Below, piece after piece: positions 1 to 7,289 of a stretch of 64,000 bases of DNA. The position numbers were made by a program, and so were the translations under genes. The notes under the pieces were generated by a model. It was not told the origin of the DNA and did no database searches. It worked only from the letters and a program-made list of their open reading frames with translations. The DNA comes from Collinsella sp. GTDB lineage: Bacteria > Actinomycetota > Coriobacteriia > Coriobacteriales > Coriobacteriaceae. The stretch lies in contig JAUMOL010000017.1 of assembly GCA_031295385.1 (NCBI GenBank), positions 34,581 through 98,580 on the forward strand, written 5' to 3'. The stretch's first letter is position 1, and each line of letters opens with the position of its first letter.

Positions 1-1
1 C

Positions 2-919
2 CGCATTAGCGAGGAAACCAAAAGGCGCGTCCGCGCGGCGGCCAAGGAAGTCAATTTTGTCCCCAACGCTCGTGGCCGAGCGCTCGCTGTCGGGCGCACG
101 GAAATCATCGCCGTGCTCGTGACCGAGCCCCTAAGTGAACTCTTCAGCGACCCCACCTATAGCGAGTTTTTGAGCGGCATTACCGAGGAACTGTCGGAGT
201 CGTCCTATCTGCCCGTTATCTTGCAGGCGTCTTCTACGCATGAGCGCAACCGCGCACGCGAGCACTTTGAGCGCCGCTCGTTCGACGCCGTGATCGACGT
301 CTCCCCCTACAAGGGCAGCGAGCTGCTCGAGGTACTGTGCGAGCTGGGCGTACCCACCGTGTTGTGCGGCCAGCTCGAGGGCCACCCCTATCGCGATGTG
401 TTCTCGACAGTCTACTCTGACGACGAAGAGGGCGGACGCTTTGCGGCACTCGCCATAAAGGATCGCGGGCGCAAAGATATCGTCGCCGTGTTGGGACCGC
501 AAGACAACCCCGCTGTTGCCGACCGCCTGCGCGGCTACCGCGCCGTCTTGGGCGAAGACCTCCCAGACGCAAACGTTATCTATACCGGCTGGAACAGCGG
601 AGACGGCTATCAGGCCATGCACCAGATTCTCGCGCGCGAGATCGCTTTCGATGGCGTGCTCTGCGGATCGGACCGTATCGCGGCTGGCGTCATCACCGCA
701 CTCAACGAGGCGGGCCTATCCGTTCCTGCGGACGTTTCTGTCGTCGGCTTCGACGATCACGAGATTGCGACGCGCTGCGTCCCCGCGCTCACGACCGTCC
801 GCCAGCCCCTGCGCGAAGAAGGCCACATGGCCGCCAACATTGCGCTCGACATGATTAAGGGTGCCGAGCCAACCACCTCCGTGATGCACATGCAGCTGAT
901 CCAGAGAGACTCGCTATAA
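2..919 (+). CDS. LacI-family transcriptional regulator, 5' end cut by window edge
   Basis: Reading frame 2 is open from the window edge to the stop at 917-919, giving 305 visible residues. The first ~33 residues match the end of a LacI-type helix-turn-helix (ISEETKRRV followed by VPNARGRAL), so the true start lies upstream. The rest is a periplasmic-binding-protein-like effector domain with the usual GFDDHEIA and TTVRQPLREEG blocks near the C-terminus. The protein should act as a ligand-responsive DNA-binding repressor, probably of a sugar or nucleoside operon. The ligand and operator cannot be told from this fragment. A GTG at 113 could be mistaken for a start, but it would remove the DNA-binding domain. 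Two terminator-like hairpins follow the stop. Confidence 0.93.
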   Translation, partial: RISEETKRRVRAAAKEVNFVPNARGRALAVGRTEIIAVLVTEPLSELFSDPTYSEFLSGITEELSESSYLPVILQASSTHERNRAREHFERRSFDAVIDVSPYKGSELLEVLCELGVPTVLCGQLEGHPYRDVFSTVYSDDEEGGRFAALAIKDRGRKDIVAVLGPQDNPAVADRLRGYRAVLGEDLPDANVIYTGWNSGDGYQAMHQILAREIAFDGVLCGSDRIAAGVITALNEAGLSVPADVSVVGFDDHEIATRCVPALTTVRQPLREEGHMAANIALDMIKGAEPTTSVMHMQLIQRDSL

Positions 920-925
920 GAAACT

Positions 926-1040
926 GGGGCAGGCTTTTCGCCAGACAGTTGTTGCGGAAAGCCTGCCCCGTTTTGAGCGCTCGTTCTGGGGCACAGTTTC
1001 CGTTAGACAGCTCAACCGGAAACTGTGCCCCATTATTTTG
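926..1040 (+). terminator. Two tandem GGGGCA hairpins plus a half copy after the lacI-type gene
   Basis: Hairpin 1 spans 926-969 with 16-nt arms and a single U-G wobble in plus-strand RNA, followed by GTTTT. Hairpin 2 spans 988-1031 with perfect 15-bp arms, followed by ATTATTTT. Both have the shape GGGGCA-NNN-TTT-loop-AAA-NNN-TGCCCC with AGACAG in the loop, and the NNN positions differ but covary. An unpaired third left arm lies at 1049-1063. They probably act as plus-strand terminators of the LacI-type gene, and they also form a small repeat family. Confidence 0.7.
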
Positions 1041-1103
1041 CCGAATTCTGGGGCACGCTTTCCGCGACGCCCGGTCATCCCAAGCCCTCTCAACCTCGGC
1101 GCA

Positions 1104-1139
1104 TAAAAAACGAGGGAAGGCACGCGTCCTTCCCTCGTT
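1104..1139 (-). terminator. Rho-independent terminator of aspS
   Basis: A perfect 12-bp stem (1109-1120 with 1128-1139, loop of 7) is followed on the minus strand by a T run. It lies 23 bases past the aspS stop codon. Confidence 0.85.
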
Positions 1140-1162
1140 ACAGGCAATATGTAGCCGCTTCC

Positions 1163-2950
1163 CTACATCAGGCGCAGACTGACGTCCTTGAGCTGGGCGC
1201 CGCTAACGGCACTCGGGGCACCCGACATGAGGTCGGAGCCGCTGGCCGTCTTGGGGAACGCCATGACGTCGCGGATGGAGTCGGAGCCGGTAAGCAGCAT
1301 GCACACGCGGTCCAGGCCCAAAGCGAAACCGCCCATCGGGGGCGCACCAAACTTGAGAGCCTCCATGAGGAAGCCAAACTGAGACTCGGCGCGCTCCTCG
1401 GTAAAGCCCAGGAGCTTGAGCATGGACATCTGCATCTCGGCGTTGTGGATACGCATACCGCCGCCGCCGGCCTCAAAGCCGTCCATGACAAAGTCGTAGG
1501 TGCAAGAACCAGCTGCCAACGGGTCGGCCTCGATCTTGGCGATGTCGGTCTCGGTCGGCAGGGTAAAGGGCTGGTGCTCGGCAGCATAGGCCTTGCGGTC
1601 CTCATCCCAGTGGAACAGCGGGAAGTTGACGACCCACAGGAAGTCGTGACCCTCGCGCTTGATCTCGAGCGCGTTGGCCATGTGGGAACGCATGCCGCCC
1701 AGGATCTCGTCGGAGAGTAGGCGCGGGCCGGCAGCGAACATCACAAGGTCGCCAGGCTCGACGTCCATGCGCTCGCGCAGAGCAGCCATCTCCTCGTCCG
1801 AGAAGAACTTGACGATGGGGCTGTTGATGGAGCCGTCCTCGCGGAAAGCGATCCATGCCAGGCCCTTGGCGCCAAACGTGGAAGCCACGCCGGCGAGCTT
1901 ATCGATCTTGGCACGTGCCCAGGCACCGGCGCCCTTGGCATTGATGGCCTTGACGACAGAGCCCTCCTCGTTTGCCGCAGTCGCAAAGACCTTGAACTTG
2001 GAGTTGGCAAAGATGTCGGTCAGGTCGACCAGGTGCATGCCATAGCGGGTATCGGGCTTGTCGGAGCCATAGGTGTCCATGGCCTCCCAGTAGTTCATGC
2101 GACGCAGCGGCGTGGGCATCTCGACGCCCATGCGGCCGAAGGCATCGGACAGAACTTCCTCGAGCGCGCTCATAACGTCGTTCTGGTCCACGAAGGACAT
2201 CTCGATGTCGACCTGGGTGAACTCGGGCTGACGATCGGCACGCAGGTCCTCGTCGCGGAAGCACTTGGCAACCTGGTAGTAGCGCTCGACGCCACCGACC
2301 ATGAGCAGCTGCTTCAGGAGCTGCGGGGACTGCGGCAGGGCGTAGAAGTTACCCGGCTGAATACGGCTGGGAACGATGAAGTCGCGGGCGCCCTCGGGCG
2401 TAGACTTGAACAGGGAGGGCGTCTCGACCTCCATGAACTCACGGTTGTGCAGCGCCTCGCGAATGGCAAAGGTAAAGTCGGAGCGCAGCTTGAGGTTAGC
2501 CATCATCTCGGGACGGCGGAGGTCCAGATAGCGATAGCGCAGACGGGTGTCCTCGCTGGTCTCGATGCCGTCCTCGATCTGGAACGGCGGGGTGACGGAC
2601 GTGTTGAGCACCTCGGCGTGGTCGGTCAGGACCTCGATCTCGCCGGTCGCGAGCTTGGTGTTGGTGGTCTCCTCGCCACGGGAGCGCACGACGCCGTGGA
2701 TCTTGATGGGCCACTCGGGACGCATGGTCTCGGCGATCTTAAAGGCGTCGCCGTCGGAGTGCTCGGGGTCGAAGGTGAGCTGCGTGATGCCCTCGCGGTC
2801 ACGAAGGTCGCAGAAAATAAGGCCGCCGTGGTCACGGCGACGGCTCACCCAACCGGTGAGGGTGACCTCTTCGCCCACGTTCTCGAAGCGAAGCTCGCCG
2901 CAGGTACGGGTGTGCATGGAATGCTCGTCAATGGGACGGGTCTGGCTCAT
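1163..2950 (-). CDS. aspS: Aspartyl-tRNA synthetase, bacterial type
   Basis: A 595-residue class II synthetase that charges tRNA-Asp in the cytoplasm. An N-terminal OB-fold anticodon-binding domain (about 1-110) is followed by the catalytic core, with motif 2 FRDEDLRADRQPEF at about 231-244, the bacterial GAD insertion, and motif 3 GFALGLDR close to the C-terminus. The ATG at 2950 follows AAAGGAGG at good spacing. In the anticodon domain the sequence RRRDHGG carries His41 where discriminating enzymes such as E. coli's have Leu. That His is typical of non-discriminating AspRS that also charge tRNA-Asn, which would need GatCAB elsewhere in the genome. A hairpin in the leader (2972-3013) may affect expression. 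Confidence 0.98.
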   Translation of the reverse strand: MSQTRPIDEHSMHTRTCGELRFENVGEEVTLTGWVSRRRDHGGLIFCDLRDREGITQLTFDPEHSDGDAFKIAETMRPEWPIKIHGVVRSRGEETTNTKLATGEIEVLTDHAEVLNTSVTPPFQIEDGIETSEDTRLRYRYLDLRRPEMMANLKLRSDFTFAIREALHNREFMEVETPSLFKSTPEGARDFIVPSRIQPGNFYALPQSPQLLKQLLMVGGVERYYQVAKCFRDEDLRADRQPEFTQVDIEMSFVDQNDVMSALEEVLSDAFGRMGVEMPTPLRRMNYWEAMDTYGSDKPDTRYGMHLVDLTDIFANSKFKVFATAANEEGSVVKAINAKGAGAWARAKIDKLAGVASTFGAKGLAWIAFREDGSINSPIVKFFSDEEMAALRERMDVEPGDLVMFAAGPRLLSDEILGGMRSHMANALEIKREGHDFLWVVNFPLFHWDEDRKAYAAEHQPFTLPTETDIAKIEADPLAAGSCTYDFVMDGFEAGGGGMRIHNAEMQMSMLKLLGFTEERAESQFGFLMEALKFGAPPMGGFALGLDRVCMLLTGSDSIRDVMAFPKTASGSDLMSGAPSAVSGAQLKDVSLRLM

Positions 2951-2971
2951 ACCAGTGATCCTCCTTTATGG

Positions 2972-3013
2972 ATCTGTGCCGCCCCGTGTCGTTCCGGGCG
3001 GCGTCGTACAGAT
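2972..3013 (-). promoter_or_regulatory. Leader hairpin immediately upstream of aspS
   Basis: ATCTGT (2972-2977) pairs with ACAGAT (3008-3013), and GCCGCCC (2978-2984) pairs with GGGCGGC (2996-3002), with a five-base bulge at 3003-3007. The stem sits 22 bases upstream of the aspS start and next to its ribosome binding site. No T run follows and no T-box consensus is visible, so a translational or RNA-stability role is more likely than termination. The function is inferred. Confidence 0.4.
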
Positions 3014-3206
3014 TTGCCCAGCCTGCGTAAACCGCGCAGCCAGACATGGCGTTCTATCTTATCGCACCTGTGTCGATGTGCCGCGAAAAAGTAACTCTTG
3101 CCCAAAGACTTGACGGAGACGAAACAATTGACGCACCGTGGCCGTCGCCGATGCGCGCCACGTGCGACAATGTGCCCCAATACAACTGCACTCGGAAAGG
3201 CCCGCC

Positions 3207-3842
3207 ATGACTGCACGCCTCATCGTTATGGATATCGACTCCACGCTCATCAACCAGGAGGTCATCGACCTGTTGGGCGAGGAAGCCGGCGTGGGCGAGC
3301 AAGTGGCGAAGATCACCGAACGCGCCATGCGCGGCGAGCTCGACTTTAAGCAGGCGCTCGAGGAACGCGTGGGGCTGCTTGCCGGCTTGGACGAGAGTGT
3401 GTTCGAGCGCACCTTCGAGCGCGTGACGTTTACCCCCGGCGCGCTGGAGCTTGTGCGCTCGGCGCACAGCAAGGGCTGGAAGGTCGGCGTGGTAAGCGGC
3501 GGCTTTCACGAGGTCGCCGATAAGATTGTGGCCGCCGCGGGCATCGACTTTTGCCTCGCTAACCGTCTGGAGGTCGTGGACGGCAAGCTCACCGGCAAGC
3601 TGGCGGCAGACATTGTGACCAAAGAGTCCAAGCTCATCCAGCTGCTGGATTGGGCGGTTGAGTGCGGTGTCGATATGGCCCATACCGTCGCGATCGGCGA
3701 CGGCGCCAACGACATCCCCATGATTCAGGCCGCGGGCACGGGCATCGCATTTTGCGCCAAGCCCAAGACGCGCGAAGCCGCCCCATTTGCCATCGACGAG
3801 CGCAACCTGATGCTCGCCATGGACATCATCCTGCGTGACTAG
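3207..3842 (+). CDS. serB: Phosphoserine phosphatase (HAD family)
   Basis: A 211-residue cytoplasmic HAD phosphatase that removes phosphate from O-phosphoserine in the last step of serine synthesis. The catalytic motif DIDST (Asp9 nucleophile, Asp11 acid/base) follows the start. SGGF marks motif II and GDGANDIPM the Mg-binding motif near the C-terminus. The ATG at 3207 was chosen because GGAAAGG precedes it and the HAD motif needs only a short N-terminus; an open upstream extension to 3138 adds residues unlike the family. The gene is divergent from aspS and upstream of larB, with no clear link to either. Confidence 0.95.
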   Translation: MTARLIVMDIDSTLINQEVIDLLGEEAGVGEQVAKITERAMRGELDFKQALEERVGLLAGLDESVFERTFERVTFTPGALELVRSAHSKGWKVGVVSGGFHEVADKIVAAAGIDFCLANRLEVVDGKLTGKLAADIVTKESKLIQLLDWAVECGVDMAHTVAIGDGANDIPMIQAAGTGIAFCAKPKTREAAPFAIDERNLMLAMDIILRD

Positions 3843-3878
3843 CCGATCCGTCTAACAATTGAATCAGTCTGTCCTAAA

Positions 3879-3912
3879 GTTTCCGAACAATTTTGTCTTA
3901 GTGTTCGGAAAC
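3879..3912. promoter_or_regulatory. Perfect 11-bp inverted repeat upstream of larB
   Basis: GTTTCCGAACA (3879-3889) and TGTTCGGAAAC (3902-3912) are perfect complements separated by 12 bases. They lie 45 bases before the larB start and after serB. No T run follows directly, so an operator or an RNA leader hairpin for larBC is more likely than a terminator. The neighbouring TetR-family gene is one candidate regulator, by position only. Confidence 0.5.
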
Positions 3913-3956
3913 ATACCCTTTGAGTGCTAGACTTTGCGCCGTCGAAGGGAACATAG

Positions 3957-4739
3957 ATGGATAAGCAAGATCTTGAGCAATTGCTGAGCGATGTTGCCGG
4001 CGGAGCAGTCACTCCGGCAGTCGCCCTCACGCGCATCCAGACGGCGCCAACCGCCGATTTGGGCTTTGCACAGCTCGATCTTTCACGCGGGGTACGCCAG
4101 GGAGCCGGCGAGGTTGTCTACGGTGCCGGTAAAACCGCCGAGCAGATCGCCGCCATTATCGAAGCGCTGCGCGATGCCGGTCAGGAGCGCATCCTGGTCA
4201 CGCGCTTGGATGCCGAAAAAGCCACGCACACCGCTGAGCTTCTCGGCAACGACATCGACCTGGGGTATGTCCCGGACGCCCAGCTCGCCCTCGTGGGCGG
4301 CAAGCCCTCCCCTACCGGCAACGGACGCATCGTTGTCGCCTGCGCCGGCACGAGCGACCTGCCCGTCGCCGAAGAAGCCGCGTTGACGGCCGAGTTCTAT
4401 GGCAACGAAGTCGACCGCCTCTACGACGTAGGCGTCGCCGGCCTGCACCGCCTGCTCGCGCATGCCGAGGAACTCGCCCAGGCACAGGTGGTCATTGCCA
4501 TCGCCGGCATGGAGGGCGCGTTGGCGAGCGTTATCGGCGGTCTGGTGAGCTGTCCGGTCATCGCCGTTCCCACCAGCGTGGGCTACGGCGCAAGTTTTGG
4601 TGGCGTAGCCGCGCTGCTCGCCATGCTCAACTCCTGTGCCAGCGGCGTATCGGTCGTCAATATCGACAACGGCTTCGGTGCCGCCTACCAGGCAAGTCTT
4701 ATCAATCATCTGAGCGCCGGCGCGCCCCGCGCCCGTTAA
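3957..4739 (+). CDS. larB: LarB, pyridinium dicarboxylate synthase for the nickel-pincer cofactor
   Basis: A 260-residue protein matching LarB, which carboxylates and hydrolyses nicotinic acid adenine dinucleotide as the first step of nickel-pincer nucleotide synthesis. The C-terminal half is PurE-like: a short N-terminal helical part is followed by VYGAGKTAEQ, then VACAGTSDLPVAEEA and a GMEGALASVIGGL loop, then a GYGASFGG glycine-rich segment, all typical of the family. The start is the ATG at 3957. larC follows after ten bases, so the two are probably cotranscribed. A perfect inverted repeat at 3879-3912 may control the pair. Confidence 0.95.
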   Translation: MDKQDLEQLLSDVAGGAVTPAVALTRIQTAPTADLGFAQLDLSRGVRQGAGEVVYGAGKTAEQIAAIIEALRDAGQERILVTRLDAEKATHTAELLGNDIDLGYVPDAQLALVGGKPSPTGNGRIVVACAGTSDLPVAEEAALTAEFYGNEVDRLYDVGVAGLHRLLAHAEELAQAQVVIAIAGMEGALASVIGGLVSCPVIAVPTSVGYGASFGGVAALLAMLNSCASGVSVVNIDNGFGAAYQASLINHLSAGAPRAR

Positions 4740-4749
4740 GGAGCATTCC

Positions 4750-5661
4750 ATGTCCAACCATCAGCACACGCTTATCATCGACGACACCTCGGGCATCAGC
4801 GGCGACATGACCGTCGCGGCCCTGCTCGATCTGGGCGCCAGCGAGGAGCACCTGCGCGAACAGCTCGCCACGTTGCCGGTCGACGGCTTTGAGGTTGCCG
4901 TTACACGCGTAAACAAGCATGGCATCGACGCCTGCGACTTTGACGTTCAGCTGGCAGAGGAGCTCGAGAACCATGACCACGACATGGCCTGGCTCTACGG
5001 CAACGAAGCAGCTGTCGAGCACACGCACGAGCATGAGCACCACCATCATGACCACGACGAGCACAGTCACTGCCATGAACATGATCATGAGGCCCACGGC
5101 CATGGCCACGAGGATCATCATCACGCCCACCACCATCACCATCGTTCTTTGGCGGACGTCACCGCCATCATCGACGGCTCGCAGCTAAGCGATGGCGCCA
5201 AGCGTCGCGCTCTCGTCATCTTTACCGCACTCGCTGCTGCCGAGGCCAAGGCTCACGGCAAAACGCCCGAGACCGTCATGTTCCACGAGGTGGGCGCCGT
5301 CGACTCCATCGTCGACGTCTGCTCTGTCGCCATCTGCCTCGACGACCTGGGTATTGAGGACATCGTGGTCGAGTCGCTCTCCGAGGGCCACGGAACCATC
5401 CGCTGCGCCCACGGCCTCATGCCCATTCCCGTCCCCGCTGTCGTCAACCTGTGCCAGGCGGGCAATATCGCCCTCACGCCTGCACCGGTCGCCGGCGAGC
5501 TCGTGACGCCCACGGGCGCCGCCATCGTCGCCGCGCTGCGCACGTCCGACCAACTGCCCTCACGCTACCGCATCGAGGCCGTCGGTTACGGCGCCGGTAA
5601 GCGCCCCTACGAGGGCTGCTCCGGCACGCTCCGCTGTCTACTCGTTCACGCGGACGCATAG
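4750..5661 (+). CDS. larC: LarC N-terminal-domain protein (LarC1-like), nickel insertase lacking the CTP-binding C-terminal part
   Basis: A 303-residue protein related to the first part of LarC, which inserts nickel into the pincer nucleotide in a CTP-dependent reaction. The N-terminal DDTSGISGDM motif and a His-rich stretch (about 91-131, more than half His) fit a metal-handling role. The family block FHEVGAVDSIVD and the end-of-domain motif GYGAGKRPYEG are also present. The protein stops just after that motif, where Lactobacillus LarC continues, through a programmed frameshift, into the LarC2 domain that binds CTP. The TetR gene begins two bases after the stop, and no LarC2-like sequence is seen in any frame. 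LarC2 is either encoded elsewhere or absent. It directly follows larB. Confidence 0.88.
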   Translation: MSNHQHTLIIDDTSGISGDMTVAALLDLGASEEHLREQLATLPVDGFEVAVTRVNKHGIDACDFDVQLAEELENHDHDMAWLYGNEAAVEHTHEHEHHHHDHDEHSHCHEHDHEAHGHGHEDHHHAHHHHHRSLADVTAIIDGSQLSDGAKRRALVIFTALAAAEAKAHGKTPETVMFHEVGAVDSIVDVCSVAICLDDLGIEDIVVESLSEGHGTIRCAHGLMPIPVPAVVNLCQAGNIALTPAPVAGELVTPTGAAIVAALRTSDQLPSRYRIEAVGYGAGKRPYEGCSGTLRCLLVHADA

Positions 5662-5663
5662 CC

Positions 5664-6203
5664 ATGGACGCCCGCAAGACAAAAAGCCGCGCCGCCATCG
5701 TCGCGGCGTTCTCCGAGCTGCTACGCGAAGAGGACTACGGCAAGATCACCGTCGGCGACATCATCGTGCGCGCTCACGTAGGCCGCGCGACATTCTACGG
5801 CCTCTTTAAGAGCAAAGACGACCTACTGTCCGAGCTCGTGAGCGACATCTGCGCCCACGCCCTCGACGATCATGGCACGCCGCTCGACGACCCACTCGTG
5901 CAGGTCGAGCATATCCTCAACAACCTCTGGGAGCGCCGCCAGGGCGTTCGAGTCCTCGTAGCCGGCGCCGGATCCCGCGTCTTCGCCGACTGCTTACGCA
6001 AGACCATCATGTCACGAGCAGCCGAAACCGTCCCCGCCGACCCCGCAGGCCCCGCCAGCACCATGGACCGCAGCTTCCTACTACACCACATAGCCTCAAG
6101 CTTCGTAGGAATGGTCCAATGGTGGGCCTGGCATAACTTCCAAGCAGACAAAGCCGACGTAGCCAAAGACTACTTATCGGCCATAAAACCCCTCTTCAAC
6201 TAA
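5664..6203 (+). CDS. TetR-family transcriptional regulator
   Basis: A 179-residue protein with an N-terminal TetR DNA-binding domain: a helix starting at ~SRAAIVAAFSELL, then the recognition helix in VGRATFYGLFKSKDDLL (about 36-52). The C-terminal region with tryptophans (VQWWAWHNFQ) looks like a ligand or dimerisation domain. It starts two bases after the larC stop, so it is probably translated from the larBC transcript. Regulation of the lactate-racemase genes is a reasonable guess from position, but nothing in the sequence proves it. Codon usage towards the 3' end is more A-rich than in larBC. Confidence 0.9.
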   Translation: MDARKTKSRAAIVAAFSELLREEDYGKITVGDIIVRAHVGRATFYGLFKSKDDLLSELVSDICAHALDDHGTPLDDPLVQVEHILNNLWERRQGVRVLVAGAGSRVFADCLRKTIMSRAAETVPADPAGPASTMDRSFLLHHIASSFVGMVQWWAWHNFQADKADVAKDYLSAIKPLFN

Positions 6204-6359
6204 GTAAGAACATCATCCCAAAGCATCGCCCCAACCCAGGGCGCCACGCATCCCAAAGTGTCAACAACAGCCCAACGCCCCTATCAGCAACAAGCCCCTC
6301 CCATCCAAATTCAGATTTATATGTTGGGTTGCTTGTTCGAACACAACTAGGATCCCGCA

Positions 6360-6486
6360 GCTGCCCGCATGGGGTAACTTCCCGGCGCATTCCGCAGGAC
6401 GCAAGAAGCCCTCGCCGCACGAAGTGCGCAGCGAGGGCTTCTTGCATGTCCGAGGACGCGCCGGGAAGTTACCCCATGCGGGCAGC
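6360..6486. repeat. Long palindromic element, copy 1 (69-bp core, perfect 29-bp arms)
   Basis: Arms at 6360-6388 and 6458-6486 are perfect reverse complements (29 bp). Between them lies a core (6389-6457) that is itself a near-complete hairpin and differs by one base from the core at 9329-9397. The arms share only a loose consensus with the other copies. It sits between the convergent tetR and larD genes. No T run follows the outer stem. The rest of the tetR-larD interval (6204-6359) holds nothing else I can recognise. Confidence 0.9.
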
Positions 6487-6508
6487 GGACAACCTATGTA
6501 GCCTCAGA

Positions 6509-7240
6509 CTAGAACATGCCCAAGAAACCGTGCACAAACAGCGCAGCCAGAGCGGCACCGACAAACGGCGCGATGCCAGGAACAAGCAGGCCGTACTTCC
6601 AGTTGTTGTCAGCCTTGTTCTTGATCGGCAGCACCTGATAGGCCATGCGAGGACCAAGGTCACGAGCCTGGTTCATGGCGAAGCCGGTGATGCCGCCCAT
6701 GCCCATGCCAACAGCCCAAACGATCAGACCGACGCAGATGGCGAGCATCAGGACGTTCTCGCCAGCGCGGCTAGCGGCAGCAAGGATGGCGCTGATGAAC
6801 ACAAAGGTGCAGATAGCCTCGCAGAAGAAGTTGCGAGCATAGTTCGTGCCCTCGGTAGTGGGGTTGGTCGAGAAGATGTTGCGCTGGGCAATGGGATCGA
6901 CGACGCCATCGGAAGCCTTGAACTCATCGGCATACATAAGCCACGCGATCACGGCACCCGCAAAGCCGCCGAGCATATCGGCAATCATGAAGGGGATGCA
7001 GCTGCTCCACGGCACCAGGCCGACGATGCACTGGGCAAGCACCATGGCGGGGTTCATGCACACGGCGCCGCCAAAGATAAACAGAGCAACCGAGATGCCA
7101 AAAGACCAGGTGGTGATGGCAAACATGTGGCCGGAGCCCTGATACTTGGTGCCCTTAAGCACGGTATCGCAGTGCACGCCCACGCCAAAGATGATCATGA
7201 GGGCCGTTGCGCCGAATTCGCAGAGGAGTTTGGTAAGCAT
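6509..7240 (-). CDS. larD: MIP-family channel, probable lactic acid/glycerol facilitator (LarD-like)
   Basis: A 243-residue aquaglyceroporin with about six membrane segments. The first pore motif is canonical (Asn63-Pro64-Ala65). The second is Asn190-Gln191-Ala192 in place of NPA, followed by the RDLGPR segment typical of GlpF-type channels. It lies about 50 bases downstream of larA on the same strand and is likely cotranscribed. In Lactobacillus plantarum the lar operon contains larD, a GlpF-like channel that passes lactic acid, so this context favours lactate transport over glycerol. Glycerol facilitation remains possible because no glycerol genes are nearby to decide. Pro-to-Gln in the second motif may alter pore packing. 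Confidence 0.88.
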   Translation of the reverse strand: MLTKLLCEFGATALMIIFGVGVHCDTVLKGTKYQGSGHMFAITTWSFGISVALFIFGGAVCMNPAMVLAQCIVGLVPWSSCIPFMIADMLGGFAGAVIAWLMYADEFKASDGVVDPIAQRNIFSTNPTTEGTNYARNFFCEAICTFVFISAILAAASRAGENVLMLAICVGLIVWAVGMGMGGITGFAMNQARDLGPRMAYQVLPIKNKADNNWKYGLLVPGIAPFVGAALAALFVHGFLGMF

Positions 7241-7289
7241 AAAACCTTATCTTTCTTGTCGGTTATAAACGATTCGTTTAGGCCGCGTA

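Noticed and set aside
2951..3120. T-box upstream of aspS
   Set aside because: A leader hairpin is present but no T-box consensus or terminator pair; the same holds for hisS, serS and metG leaders.
5640..5700. Frameshifted LarC2 domain downstream of larC
   Set aside because: The other frames after larC do not give LarC2-like sequence; a TetR gene starts two bases later.
6360..6486. Palindromes as simple Rho-independent terminators
   Set aside because: The 69-bp-core elements have no T run and are far longer than a terminator stem.
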